This document shows positions 52,401-59,946 of a DNA stretch of 64,000 nucleotides, piece after piece; position 1 is the stretch's first letter, and every line of letters begins with the position of its first letter. Under the pieces are notes generated by a model that saw nothing but the letters and a program-made list of their open reading frames with translations, had not been told where the DNA came from and did not search any database. Source of the DNA: CAIVAT01 sp964525995 (lineage in GTDB: Bacteria; Bacteroidota; Bacteroidia; Bacteroidales; FEN-979); assembly GCA_964525995.1 (NCBI GenBank), contig CAZGIM010000002.1, positions 186,001-250,000 on the forward strand, read 5' to 3'. The position numbers and the translations under genes were made by a program.

Positions 52401-52725
52401 TGACAGCCTGTATGGGGTTGGAAACAGTATTTGGGATAATACCGGATGGCGGGGATATGATGCAGGAAAAAATCTGAAAACGACAACAGGCTGGAATGAG
52501 ATTTTTAAGGGTACAGATCTTTTTGGGTTCTCAGGCCTTCCGGGTGGCCTATGCTACAATGGTAGTTTCACCAATGGAGGATCGGAAGGAGGAGGTTATT
52601 GGTGGACATCGTCGAAATACGCTAACCTCGAATCATGTGACCGTAGCCTCTATGCAAATGCGTCGCTTGTTTACCGGAGCTATTATACCATACACGCTTT
52701 CAGCGTTCGTTGTCTGAAAGAATGA
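46429..52725 (+). CDS. Giant five-module FISUMP surface protein
   Basis: 2098 residues. Signal peptide 1-21. A head region (about 22-92, GINKDG...KGFLPPRLTSLQRDAI) is common in Bacteroidota trimeric surface proteins. A PKD-like domain follows (about 97-176). Then come five tandem modules, each an Ig-like domain (VSVTITPSANPVCSGTSVTF), a fibronectin-like domain (VWNWNAVTGATGYKWSNDDD) and a FISUMP domain (TYNTVQIGTQCWLKENLNIG to SVRCLK). FISUMP is a C-type-lectin-like fold named after Fibrobacter succinogenes. No T9SS sorting domain is present at the C-terminus, which ends in the fifth FISUMP. Probably cell-surface binding; ligand unknown. Confidence 0.92.
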   Translation: MRRLLFLMVAVLILAVQAIAQVGINKDGSLPNPSAGLDVKFTDKGFLPPRLTSLQRDAIASPATGLVIFNTDCNDLQFYNGGGWVPVSNTGMLSKPGTINGNSAPCVNETGVIYYISTILGATGYNWTVPAGATITGGQGTNSITVTFGTSDGLICVAPFNGCMKGEMNCLNVTLAPGSPAGVSIVASANQICSGTSVTFTATPVNGGSSPEYQWKVNGINAGTNSPIYSYTPVDGDAVTCVLTSNATCITGNPATSNTIIMTVNQLPEAPVAGTHIPSETQIVWNWNAVTGATGYKWSNDDDYASATDMGTATSKTETGLTCNTRYWRYVWAYNICGHSTAVTLSQTTSSCSQAIPCPGIPTVEYGGQTYNTVQIGIQCWLKENLNIGTMINGSQNQANNGTIEKYCYNNLELSCNTYGGLYQWDEAMQYVTTPGTQGICPAGWHMPTDAEWTTLTTYLGGEGVAGGKLKEIGTVHWLSPNTGATNSSGFTALPGGYKGNSGNFLGQTSNGYFWTSTDISTTEVWSRQLDYNDVYVGRSYGYYHKVYGLSCRCLKDTCTSFSNVSVTITPSANPVCSGTSVTFTAIPVNGGSAPVYQWNLNGPVAGTNSPTYTFTPLNGDAVTCVLTSNAACITGNPATSNTIIMTVNQLPAAPAAGTHVPSETQIVWNWNAVTGATGYKWSNDDDFASATDMGMATSKTETGLTCNTAYTRFVWAYNMCGHSTASTLTQTTSVCGQAIPCPGIPTVEYGGQTYNTVQIGTQCWLKENLNIGTKINGSQNQADNGTIEKYCYNNLESNCNTYGGLYQWDEAMQYVTTPGTQGICPAGWHMPTDAEWTTLTTYLGGEGVAGGKMKETGTTHWFTPNTGATNESGFTALPGGHRDHNGGFYPPVGITYYGYFWSSSQVDTDHVWARYVYYFTADVHRDNDFILPNGFSVRCLKEPCTSFSNVSVTITPSANPICAGAPVTFTAIPVNGGSTPVYQWKLNGTVAGTNSPTYTFTTLNGDAVTCVLTSNAACITGNPATSNTITMTVNPLPSAPAAGTHVPSDTQITWNWNAVIGASGFKWSNDDDYASATDMGIATSTTETGLTCNTAYTRFVWAYNSCGHSTAVTLSQTTSVCIQAIPCPGISTIVYGGQTYNTVQIGTQCWLKENLNIGTRIDGSQHQTNNGIIEKYCAYDDESYCNVYGGLYQWPEIMQYVTTECVQGICPEGWHIPSDIEWTTLTTYLGGEGIAGGKMKEAGLVHWLTPNSGATNSSGFTALPGGWRYNCCAFDFVTRGAAFWSSSQIPNTNVWQRNLGYALVNIGRGNDGYLLGYSVRCLKDTCTTYSTVSVSISPSANPICSGSSVTFTATPANGGSSPAYQWKVNGTDVGTNNPAYNYTPVNGDAVTCIFTSNATCITGNPATSNTITMTVNPLPATPTAGTHVPSGTQIVWNWNSVSGATGYKFNTTNDYSTATDMSTATSKTETGLTCNTQYTRYIWAYNSCGHSTETALTQTTTGCPCPGIPTVAYGGQTYNTVQIGTQCWLKENLNIGTRINGSQNQTNNGTIEKYCYNDLEPNCDIYGGLYQWDEAMQYGTTFGIQGICPAGWHLPTDAEWTTLTTYLGGEGVAGGMMKETGLIHWASPNAGATNSSGFTLLGAGHSESNGTFNSYLQWINLWSSSNFSGGIPWSRAIGYKYPKIFRDSVYESGKGFSVRCLKDTCTTYSTVSVSIIPSANPICAGSSVTFTATPVNGGSSPAYQWKVNGNIIGTNNPAYNYTPVNGDAVTCVLTSNATCITGNPATSNTITMTVNPLAATPVAGTHVPSQTQIIWNWNTVAGATGYKFNTTNDYSTATDMSTATSKTETGLICNTQYTRYVWAYNSCGNSNVGTLTQTTSACNLAIPCPGIPTVIYGGQTYNTVQIGTQCWLKENLNIGTRINGSQNQANNSIIEKYCYNDLDANCDTYGGLYQWDEAMQYVTTPGTQGICPVGWHIPLDDEWKVLEGTVDSLYGVGNSIWDNTGWRGYDAGKNLKTTTGWNEIFKGTDLFGFSGLPGGLCYNGSFTNGGSEGGGYWWTSSKYANLESCDRSLYANASLVYRSYYTIHAFSVRCLKE
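46973..52725 (+). repeat. Five tandem 1.13-1.17-kb repeats inside the FISUMP gene
   Basis: Units begin near 46973, 48121, 49281, 50428 and 51561. Long stretches are almost identical in DNA, for example the GGCGGCCAGAC to GAAAACCTGAA core of each FISUMP domain. The loops after the SGFTALPGG motif differ strongly between units. This pattern, conserved scaffold with variable tips, is what recombination and selection for different ligands would give. Confidence 0.85.
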
Positions 52726-52938
52726 GGACGCTGTGATCTCTTTGCATTGAATAATGTGTACCAAGCAACCTGATTATTCTTTTTGGTATAAATAAGCCTT
52801 CAATAAACAAGATGAAGGTTGTCGACAAGAGACAACGAATGGATTATGTGCCCTGTTTCAGCTAACCAATAGATTAACATACAAGGATATTGAACAGCCG
52901 CTGGGGCAATGTATTTTTTTGAAGACTGTCTGTTTTTA

Positions 52939-53613
52939 TTACACCACCTGATACTCCCGAACCAACCAGGTTTCGATGGTATGATAGTTTAGAAAGGTGT
53001 GGATGTCGCGATAAACCTCGGCCATGTGTTGCAGGATCACCGCTGGCTTTCCGAAAAATCTGAAGGGGTTGAGCAGATCGGTCCGGGTGCGGAAATGCTC
53101 TTCCACGATGCCATCCCACGAGAGATCCTTTGATGACAATACATCTGTCACCACGTTCCGGTTGTAATGCCAAAGCGGGTGAATTCGCAGTGATAACGGG
53201 GTATGGCTGTTGTGCCACCGGTCTAAAAAGGCTTCCCGGGTTATACCGGGCTTTTTCTGAAACAAAGTAAGTAAACAAATGCCCGGTGTCACTGCACCTT
53301 CAGGACGGTCGGCGTGGTACGACACGGGAATCGCCTCCTCCGCCCGGCAGGCGAACCGGAAGCCAGGAGCACCGGCCAGAATCGGTGAAACCTTATCAGT
53401 ATTATCCTTCCGGTAAATGCTTATCGATGCCATCTTACCCCCTTTGAATGGAATGATCGAAATCAACGGGGGAGGGGCGACTGTAAGTGTCATCGTCAGT
53501 TTATCGGGTTTCTCCGATTTGACAACCATCGACGACAACTCCAGTATCCGTTTCCGGAATGTTTCATACGATTCGGTTTTCTCACCGGCGATCAGGTATA
53601 TTTCTTTCATCAT
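52939..53613 (-). CDS. EthD-like dimeric alpha-beta barrel protein
   Basis: About 225 residues from ATG 53613 (MMKEIYLIAGEKTE), preferred over ATG 53634. The central part has LTLFQKKPGITREAFLDRWH and NSHTPLSL, which match the EthD pattern (KPGxSxExFxxyWxxxHxPL). EthD-like proteins belong to the ferredoxin-like dimeric barrel class; many are small-molecule lyases, cyclases or oxygenase partners. The function here is unknown. A deleted copy lies at 43440-43730, in the same orientation. Confidence 0.8.
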   Translation of the reverse strand: MMKEIYLIAGEKTESYETFRKRILELSSMVVKSEKPDKLTMTLTVAPPPLISIIPFKGGKMASISIYRKDNTDKVSPILAGAPGFRFACRAEEAIPVSYHADRPEGAVTPGICLLTLFQKKPGITREAFLDRWHNSHTPLSLRIHPLWHYNRNVVTDVLSSKDLSWDGIVEEHFRTRTDLLNPFRFFGKPAVILQHMAEVYRDIHTFLNYHTIETWLVREYQVV

Positions 53614-53705
53614 GAGTAAATAATTTGTTTTCAAGCGTAAGCTGAATATCCATGAAGATCACCCAGACGGGTGAAACCGGGCATTTCACGGACGTTTCAG
53701 AACGG

Positions 53706-53713
53706 CAAAGATA
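53706..53713 (-). promoter_or_regulatory. Promoter -7 box for the EthD-like gene
   Basis: TATCTTTG on the minus strand fits TAnnTTTG, about 93 bases before the start codon at 53613. It is divergent from the promoter of the dehydrogenase gene. Confidence 0.5.
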
Positions 53714-53755
53714 TAACGAATCAGAAAAGGTATCATCCTTCGAATCAAATTTGAT

Positions 53756-53763
53756 TACATTTG
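53756..53763 (+). promoter_or_regulatory. Promoter -7 box for the 3-beta-HSD-like gene
   Basis: TACATTTG fits TAnnTTTG and lies 93 bases before the ATG at 53856. It mirrors the divergent box at 53706-53713 on the other strand. Confidence 0.45.
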
Positions 53764-53855
53764 TTCCGAAATAGATTGGAGGATCTTCAGAACATCAAAG
53801 TTTCCAGCTGAACATTTACAACCCCTGATCTCCTGATCTCCTGAAAAAACTGCCC

Positions 53856-54914
53856 ATGAACGACCTGAAAATCCTTCTGACCGGCGGCGCCGGATTCCTT
53901 GGAAAAGCTCTGGTTACCGAAATCCTTTCTCCCGATGCTCCCGTTTCCTGCCGGCTTCTCCGCATTTTCGACCGAAACTGCATTACCTGGCCCGATGATG
54001 ATCGCATCGAAATGGTACAGGCCGACATTCGAAACCGGCAAGCGTTGATCGACGCCTGTCAGGGAATCGACGCCGTAATCCATGCGGCGGCCATCGTCGA
54101 CTGGGGAACCCACCCCGAACAAGAGGTTTATGCCGTGAACTATGAGGGTACCTGCAGGGTGGTGGAAGCTTGTCGTGCCGCGGGCGTTAAGTTTCTGATT
54201 TACACCGGTTCACTCGATGCTATTTACACCGGAACATCAATGACCGGAATCGATGAATCAGTGCCTTATCCTGCGTCACATCCTAACATGTATTGTAGAA
54301 GTAAAGCGCTGGCCGAAAAAGCGGTAATGGAAGCAAACAGCGATGCTTTAATGACCTGTGTTCTTCGACCAGCCGATATCTATGGCCCGGCCGATCCCTT
54401 TCACATCGGGTCGCTGATCGACATGGCAAAAAGCGGTTTCTACGTCCGGCTGGGCGACGGGACGGCCCATTCCCAGCACGTTTTCGTCGGGAATATGGCA
54501 CATGCCCACCTTCAGGTCCTTCAGGCGCTGGTGACGGGAAACATAACCCCTGCAGGTAAGGCTTACTTCATCACGGATGGCGTTTCATCGAACTTTTTTA
54601 AGTTCTTCGATGCCATCATTGAAGGAGCCGGTTACCGGATATGGCCGAAAAACCTGTGGATTCCAAAGAAAATTGCCTATTCCATCGGGGCTTGCGCCGA
54701 GTTCATTGCATTATTGGCAAGTCCCTTTGTCAGGTACAATCCAAAGTTCAGCCGCTTCGCCGTGATGTACACCTGTGCCGATTTCACCTTTAAGACAGAC
54801 AAAGCGAAAAAGGACTTCGGATTCCGCCCGAAGTATTCACACGAAGAAGCGTTTGAAATGACGGTGAAGTACTACCGTGAATCCATCAGTCATCAACAAT
54901 CTCAGAATAGATAA
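53856..54914 (+). CDS. NAD-dependent epimerase/dehydratase, 3-beta-HSD-like
   Basis: An extended SDR of 352 residues. The NAD(P) loop is TGGAGFLGKALV, the catalytic pair is YCRSK in MYCRSKALAEKAVM, and RPADIYGP and FVGNMAHAHL are typical of the 3-beta-hydroxysteroid dehydrogenase/isomerase branch. The C-terminal part (about 240-300) has a hydrophobic stretch that could bind membrane lipid. Substrate unknown: sterol-like, hopanoid or sugar-nucleotide. It lies between divergent EthD-like and downstream outer-membrane genes. Confidence 0.9.
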   Translation: MNDLKILLTGGAGFLGKALVTEILSPDAPVSCRLLRIFDRNCITWPDDDRIEMVQADIRNRQALIDACQGIDAVIHAAAIVDWGTHPEQEVYAVNYEGTCRVVEACRAAGVKFLIYTGSLDAIYTGTSMTGIDESVPYPASHPNMYCRSKALAEKAVMEANSDALMTCVLRPADIYGPADPFHIGSLIDMAKSGFYVRLGDGTAHSQHVFVGNMAHAHLQVLQALVTGNITPAGKAYFITDGVSSNFFKFFDAIIEGAGYRIWPKNLWIPKKIAYSIGACAEFIALLASPFVRYNPKFSRFAVMYTCADFTFKTDKAKKDFGFRPKYSHEEAFEMTVKYYRESISHQQSQNR

Positions 54915-54957
54915 TAATGGATATTCCATCTGACCGATGAAATAAAAATTTTAACAG

Positions 54958-56208
54958 ATGAAATGTAAAATCCTGGTTCTGATCCTCATCAGCCTTTGTG
55001 ATTTCACGGCATCGGCCCAGTTCGATTTTCGCCCCGGTTTTATTGTGAAAGGCGCATCCGATACCGTTTATGGATTAATCGACTATAAAGGAAATAAAAG
55101 CAATGCCCGAAAGTGCCTATTTATAGCCGGCCGGAATAAAGAATCGGAACGGGTAACCTATACTCCGTCACAGATATCTGCTTACAGGTTTACCAACGGA
55201 AAATATTACATCTCAAGAACAGTACAATCGGGATCAGAAGAAATTCAACTCTTTCTTGAATATCTTATCAACGGAAAGATCGATGTTTTTTATTACCGCG
55301 ATGATGATGGCGAACATTATTTTATTGAAAATGAAAAAGATAAACTCGTACCCTTGACGAACGAGGAAAAGGATGTCTATGTAGATTGGGTTCAGTACCG
55401 GGAAGAATCAAAAAAGTATATCGGTGTTCTTAAATATTTTATGCAGGAAAGTCCCAAATCTGTGAAGAAAGCAGAGCAGGTAAACCTTAATCACGGATCG
55501 CTGATTAAAATTGCCCGTGATTATCACAATGATGTTTGTATCAACGAACAATGCATCATCTATGAAAAGAAACTGCCGAAGGTTTCCTTTTTGTTAGGGC
55601 CTGTAATCGGCATGAATCTGACCTTTTTGAATGTAATTGATGACAACATAGCAAGTAATTATAAGTATTTGATCCTCGGAAACTGGATCCCTAAACTGGA
55701 TCCTGCAATCGGATTATGTCTGAAGATGACGCTGCCCTCGATGAACGAAAGAGCTCAACTTTGCTATAACCTTATCTTTCAGCGAATGCGCATGGAGATG
55801 CACGCAAATACCTATGATGATGTTTTGGACCTCACGGCGATCAATGACATCATCTGTAAACAGCTTGTGTTAAGTAACAGTGTGACGTTCAGGTATGAAT
55901 TTACACCGGGCCGGTTCCGGCCGGTCTTTGTGGGCGGAGGATACCTCGCTTACTGCTTCGATAACGAATACACCAGGAATTACACCTACCGTATGAGTGA
56001 CGGCTCCATTCTGATGAGCGGCGAAGTGCATACGAACCCCTTTAGTAATTTAATTTATGGAATTTCCGTTGGGCCAGGTCTGACCATGAAATTAAATCCC
56101 AAATTCGATATTTGTCTGGATTTGATTTATTCGCCGGGACTCGGGATACACCCAAATTTTAATACCAACATTATCTCCCTCAATCTGTCAATGCCTTTCA
56201 GGTTATAA
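54958..56208 (+). CDS. Exported protein, probable outer-membrane beta-barrel
   Basis: 416 residues with a signal peptide (1-21, ending TASAQ). The first half (about 22-190) has the common Bacteroidota pattern GFIVKGASDTVYGLIDYKGN and YTPSQISAYRF. The second half (about 200-416) alternates hydrophobic strands and ends FNTNIISLNLSMPFRL with a terminal aromatic-type residue pair, as expected of an outer-membrane barrel of 8-10 strands. It follows the dehydrogenase gene by 43 bases. Function unknown. Confidence 0.75.
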   Translation: MKCKILVLILISLCDFTASAQFDFRPGFIVKGASDTVYGLIDYKGNKSNARKCLFIAGRNKESERVTYTPSQISAYRFTNGKYYISRTVQSGSEEIQLFLEYLINGKIDVFYYRDDDGEHYFIENEKDKLVPLTNEEKDVYVDWVQYREESKKYIGVLKYFMQESPKSVKKAEQVNLNHGSLIKIARDYHNDVCINEQCIIYEKKLPKVSFLLGPVIGMNLTFLNVIDDNIASNYKYLILGNWIPKLDPAIGLCLKMTLPSMNERAQLCYNLIFQRMRMEMHANTYDDVLDLTAINDIICKQLVLSNSVTFRYEFTPGRFRPVFVGGGYLAYCFDNEYTRNYTYRMSDGSILMSGEVHTNPFSNLIYGISVGPGLTMKLNPKFDICLDLIYSPGLGIHPNFNTNIISLNLSMPFRL

Positions 56209-56291
56209 TTGTCCCTGTTTAACCTGTTTGATGGTTTATACATGCCCAAAGGAGTGGTGAACTCCGGTTCAGCGATTACGGGTAATTTTCT

Positions 56292-57395
56292 TTACCGCTT
56301 CACCAGTTTTGCGTGAAATAACGAGACGTTCTCGCGGATTTCGACCATGTAGATACCTGCCGGAATAGTCCGGATATCGGCAAAAAGCGTATTTCCTGAT
56401 CGGGTACAGGTAGCCGGAATCCGGTTCCCTGTTGTGGATATCAGGAACATCCGAAACGGTTCCGTTTCTGTGGTAGAAGGAAGTATCAGGTTCACCGCGT
56501 CGGTAGCCGGATTGGGTACAATTTGAAGCTGGTTGTCGTCCTGTGGCTGGTTCACGACAGAGACCGGGTTTCCCCAGATCAGGTATGCATATTCGGGATG
56601 ATCGATAAAGGGATTGCGGTTGTGCTGCATACCATATACCGTGTTGTTCCGGTCCACCTCTTTGGGAGAAACAGGATCCACGCTGTTCCAGTGGAGCATG
56701 AGCTGTAAAGCCCACGGTTTAAGCTGCGACCCGGTAGTGGATGGACTCCCGGTCCACCCGGCATCCTCGTTGTAATAGCGGGTCGACATATAAAAGCAGG
56801 TACGCGCAAGGTCGCCCTTGTAATCATCACGCGGTTCGAAAACGGTCCCCGTGTACCCGGGCCAGTCGCACGATCCCAGCTTGCTGCCGTTCAACGACGT
56901 CCACGTGGCGATCCCGACGGTCCCGTAAGGAAAGTTGTCGCGCATCCCGTTCACCTTGCCGTCGGTAGGGTAGATGTGGAAGAGATCCGAATTCATGGGA
57001 GTGCCGTCGTTGAACCAGCTTTTGGGCCACGAATGCTCACGGTTGTAACAGTCGCCTTCGGCACTGTAATTTCCACACTGATCCGTTCCGAATGAATAGG
57101 AGTAGGGCGGATTGCCATTGGCGGTTCCGTCGGGAATGTCGGAATAAAGATCCCAAACCGTTCCGTTTGGCTTATCATCGGTCGTGTAAAATGAATTCCA
57201 GAGCGCGGAATATGCAACCACGGTATGTCCTCCGATAATATCATGCAATGCAGATTGCAGCTCCACACCCGTTTTCCCGTTTGCCGGATCGTAATAACCC
57301 GGAGGGATCTGAGCCGTTGCTTCCGATACGAGAAACAGGATTGCAACGATCGCAGTCCGGAATGTCAGGGTCCAAGTTCTGATCAATCTTTTCAA
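56292..57395 (-). CDS. Secreted endonuclease I with T9SS sorting domain
   Basis: About 367 residues from TTG 57395. The endonuclease I (EndA/Vvn-type, beta-beta-alpha metal) core is clear: DCYNREHSWPKSWF, then DLFHIYPTDGKVNGMRDNFP, with catalytic His in EHSWP. The C-terminus carries a sorting domain: LQIVPNPATDAVNLIL and GIYMVEIRE...AKLVKR. The frame continues to ATG 57497, but the promoter box at 57410-57417 lies inside it. The TTG start gives a proper signal peptide (ending SEATAQ). It probably degrades extracellular DNA for nutrition or defence. Confidence 0.85.
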   Translation of the reverse strand: MKRLIRTWTLTFRTAIVAILFLVSEATAQIPPGYYDPANGKTGVELQSALHDIIGGHTVVAYSALWNSFYTTDDKPNGTVWDLYSDIPDGTANGNPPYSYSFGTDQCGNYSAEGDCYNREHSWPKSWFNDGTPMNSDLFHIYPTDGKVNGMRDNFPYGTVGIATWTSLNGSKLGSCDWPGYTGTVFEPRDDYKGDLARTCFYMSTRYYNEDAGWTGSPSTTGSQLKPWALQLMLHWNSVDPVSPKEVDRNNTVYGMQHNRNPFIDHPEYAYLIWGNPVSVVNQPQDDNQLQIVPNPATDAVNLILPSTTETEPFRMFLISTTGNRIPATCTRSGNTLFADIRTIPAGIYMVEIRENVSLFHAKLVKR

Positions 57396-57409
57396 AGGAT
57401 AATTTTCGG

Positions 57410-57417
57410 CAAAGGTA
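57410..57417 (-). promoter_or_regulatory. Promoter -7 box that decides the endonuclease I start
   Basis: TACCTTTG on the minus strand fits TAnnTTTG. Transcription from here would start near 57404, so the ATG at 57497 cannot be used; TTG 57395 (or 57386) with a very short leader is left. Confidence 0.5.
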
Positions 57418-57540
57418 CGATTTATCTGCGATGCAGTGACCTGCAAATTGCTTTCCGACAATAGCCTCCCTTGCTTTACAATCACATTTATGATCATAAT
57501 TTTTTAGATAGAATAGCCCAATTAATATCGGATTGTAATC

Positions 57541-57548
57541 TATCTTTG
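57541..57548 (+). promoter_or_regulatory. Promoter -7 box for the BNR-repeat protein
   Basis: TATCTTTG fits TAnnTTTG and lies 99 bases before ATG 57640. No good -33 TTG is at the normal spacing. Confidence 0.5.
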
Positions 57549-57639
57549 TTATATGATAAAATATAGAAAATAACGATACCATTCATAATATCAACAAATT
57601 ATATTTATTATAGATATTATTTATAATCATAGGATGAGC

Positions 57640-59745
57640 ATGAAAAAACAATTTCTCCTTATATCATTCGCATTTTGCCTTGTGTATGTCGCATTCTCCG
57701 CAAATCCCTGGCGCTGGCAGAACCCATTGCCACAGGGGAATGGATTATTCGCCGGCAAAGTCATTGACGCTCAAACCTATGTTTCAGTCGGCGCTTATGG
57801 AACCGTGATCAGAAGCGCCAATCAGGGAGCTGACTGGAACATCTTTTCACCGGTCGTATATGAATTTCTTTACGGGGTGGATTTTAAATCATCGACCTCC
57901 GGAACCGCAGTGGGTGAAAAAGGGCTCATCATCAACACCACCGATCAGGGAGCACACTGGACACAGGTCGCTTCTCCGGTTTCTGCCGGACTTTGGTCAA
58001 TTCAGTATGCCGATGCTTCCACGGGCTATGCCTGCGGTGAAGGGGGTTCCATCATAAAGACCACAAACGGAGGAGCGGTCTGGAGCGCCCAGGTTTCCGG
58101 AACCGCGAATCATCTGTTCAGCATTTGTTTTGTTGATGCGCAAACCGGCTGGGTCGTCGGTGACAACGGCACCATTCTCAAGACCACCAACGGAGGCGCG
58201 ACATGGGTATCGCAGTCATCGGGAACGACAAAAATGTTGCGGAGTGTGCAGTTTCTCGATGCGCAGAACGGGTTTGTTGCGGGTTACTCAGGTACCGTGC
58301 TGAAAACGACAAATGGCGGTGCAACCTGGACCGAACTTCCCCGTTATATCGGTTCCGATCTGTTTGCTGTTTATTTCATCAACCCGAATACCGGATTTGC
58401 CGGCGGTAGCGGGGAGAATTACATCAGCACTACCGACGGTGGCGCTACCTGGGTTGTTCACCAGGGCGCTGCTGAAGGCGGATGCTGGACCATGATCTCC
58501 TTTTCAGGAAACACCGGCTGGATGTGCGGCAACTATGGCCGGCTTTTAAAGACAACCGACGGTGGGAGCAACTGGGATCTCATTTCCGATATCTCAACCT
58601 ATGATTACCATTCCATCTCATTCCTCGATGACGCTCATGGTATGGCAGGCGGTGACTGGGGAAGTTATTTCAAAACAACGGACGGAGGAAACACCTGGAC
58701 CTATGGAGGCATTCCCGGATATGACATGATCATTTACGGAATCCACTATTTTTCTTCCCAGGATATTCTTGTTGCCGGCGGTTACGGAGGGTGCTACAGA
58801 ACTACCGACGGAGGCGCTTCCTGGAATCAGGTCAGCCTTTCGACCACCTCGAACCTGATGGATCTCACCTTCATCACGCCGGATATCGGGTACATCTTCG
58901 GCACCTATGGTTATCTCGCCAAAACAACCAACCAGGGCAATACCTGGACAACCATACCATGTCCACAGTCCCTTCATTTCCTGTGTGCGCATGTATTTAA
59001 CGAAAACACGATGATCGCAGGAACAGCCTGGGGAAAGATCGTGAAATCGACCGATGGCGGGGTGACCTGGATCGAAAAGCATTCGGAATCGAGTGAGCAG
59101 ATCTCCGACATTTACTTTCTTGATCAGAACAAAGGTTTCGCAGTTTCCGGCCATAGTAAAATCTATAAGACCGTTGATGGGGGAGAGAGCTGGTCTGTCA
59201 GTCAGGTGGGCTCGTTCCGCGAGTACACCCACATCTGTTTCACCAACGCCACTACCGGATGGATCAGCGGAAGCGGCGGGTATATGCTACACACGACCGA
59301 CGGCGGAATTAACTGGCAAGAAATATTCGTGGGAACCCATCAAAACCAGAATGTCGTTTACTTTTTCGATGATGACAATGGCTTCATCGCCGGGAACAGC
59401 GGGATGTTGCTGCATACCTCCAACGGAGGCTATACTTCAGTTCCCGGGAACGATCCGGCCGGATCCTGTCAACCGGAGATCACCCTCTTTCCCAACCCGG
59501 TCACATCGCACCTCACAGTTCGCCTTCCGGACTTAGGACTTCAGGCTTCGAACTTCAGACCCCAGAATCCGGTTGTAAAACTCGAGGTCATTGACCTTTC
59601 CGGAGTCGTGTTAATAGATTTGTATGAAGGAACATGCAATTCAGGTGAGATGCAATTTGACGTAAGTTGTTTGCCCCGCGGGGTCTATTTTGTGAGGATA
59701 ACTACAAATAATTCCATCATCACGAGAAAGTTTGTCAAGCGGTGA
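57640..59745 (+). CDS. Secreted Ycf48/BNR-repeat protein with T9SS sorting domain
   Basis: 701 residues from ATG 57640 (preceded by AGGA). Signal peptide 1-20. About 13 repeats of about 43 residues carry the motif KTTDGGATW or variants (KTTNGGATW, STDGGVTW), typical of the photosystem II stability factor Ycf48/sortilin-like beta-propellers; two seven-bladed propellers would fit. The C-terminal sorting domain has ITLFPNPVTSHLTVRLPD and GVYFVRITTNN. The sorting domain contains a 14-residue insertion (about LGLQASNFRPQNPV) that looks like a translated word repeat. Surface function unknown. Confidence 0.9.
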   Translation: MKKQFLLISFAFCLVYVAFSANPWRWQNPLPQGNGLFAGKVIDAQTYVSVGAYGTVIRSANQGADWNIFSPVVYEFLYGVDFKSSTSGTAVGEKGLIINTTDQGAHWTQVASPVSAGLWSIQYADASTGYACGEGGSIIKTTNGGAVWSAQVSGTANHLFSICFVDAQTGWVVGDNGTILKTTNGGATWVSQSSGTTKMLRSVQFLDAQNGFVAGYSGTVLKTTNGGATWTELPRYIGSDLFAVYFINPNTGFAGGSGENYISTTDGGATWVVHQGAAEGGCWTMISFSGNTGWMCGNYGRLLKTTDGGSNWDLISDISTYDYHSISFLDDAHGMAGGDWGSYFKTTDGGNTWTYGGIPGYDMIIYGIHYFSSQDILVAGGYGGCYRTTDGGASWNQVSLSTTSNLMDLTFITPDIGYIFGTYGYLAKTTNQGNTWTTIPCPQSLHFLCAHVFNENTMIAGTAWGKIVKSTDGGVTWIEKHSESSEQISDIYFLDQNKGFAVSGHSKIYKTVDGGESWSVSQVGSFREYTHICFTNATTGWISGSGGYMLHTTDGGINWQEIFVGTHQNQNVVYFFDDDNGFIAGNSGMLLHTSNGGYTSVPGNDPAGSCQPEITLFPNPVTSHLTVRLPDLGLQASNFRPQNPVVKLEVIDLSGVVLIDLYEGTCNSGEMQFDVSCLPRGVYFVRITTNNSIITRKFVKR

Positions 59746-59867
59746 AAATGCGAGTTCATGGGAGATTGTTCCCTGATGATTCAAAATAGCCTCTTCGTTA
59801 AATTGCAGGAAAGCATCATCCAGGTGTTACCCAAGAGTGTCATGCATCAGGCTCAAGGCTTGCAGGT

Positions 59868-59907
59868 AAAAAGAGCGTGTCTCGTAATGTTTAGACACGC
59901 TCTTTTT
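59868..59907. terminator. Bidirectional rho-independent terminator
   Basis: A perfect 15-bp stem AAAAAGAGCGTGTCT/AGACACGCTCTTTTT with a 10-base loop. A-run on one side and T-run on the other make it work in both directions, between the convergent BNR-repeat and LruC genes. Confidence 0.9.
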
Positions 59908-59946
59908 CAACAAAGGAAATATTGATGAATTAACAGATCGACAGAA

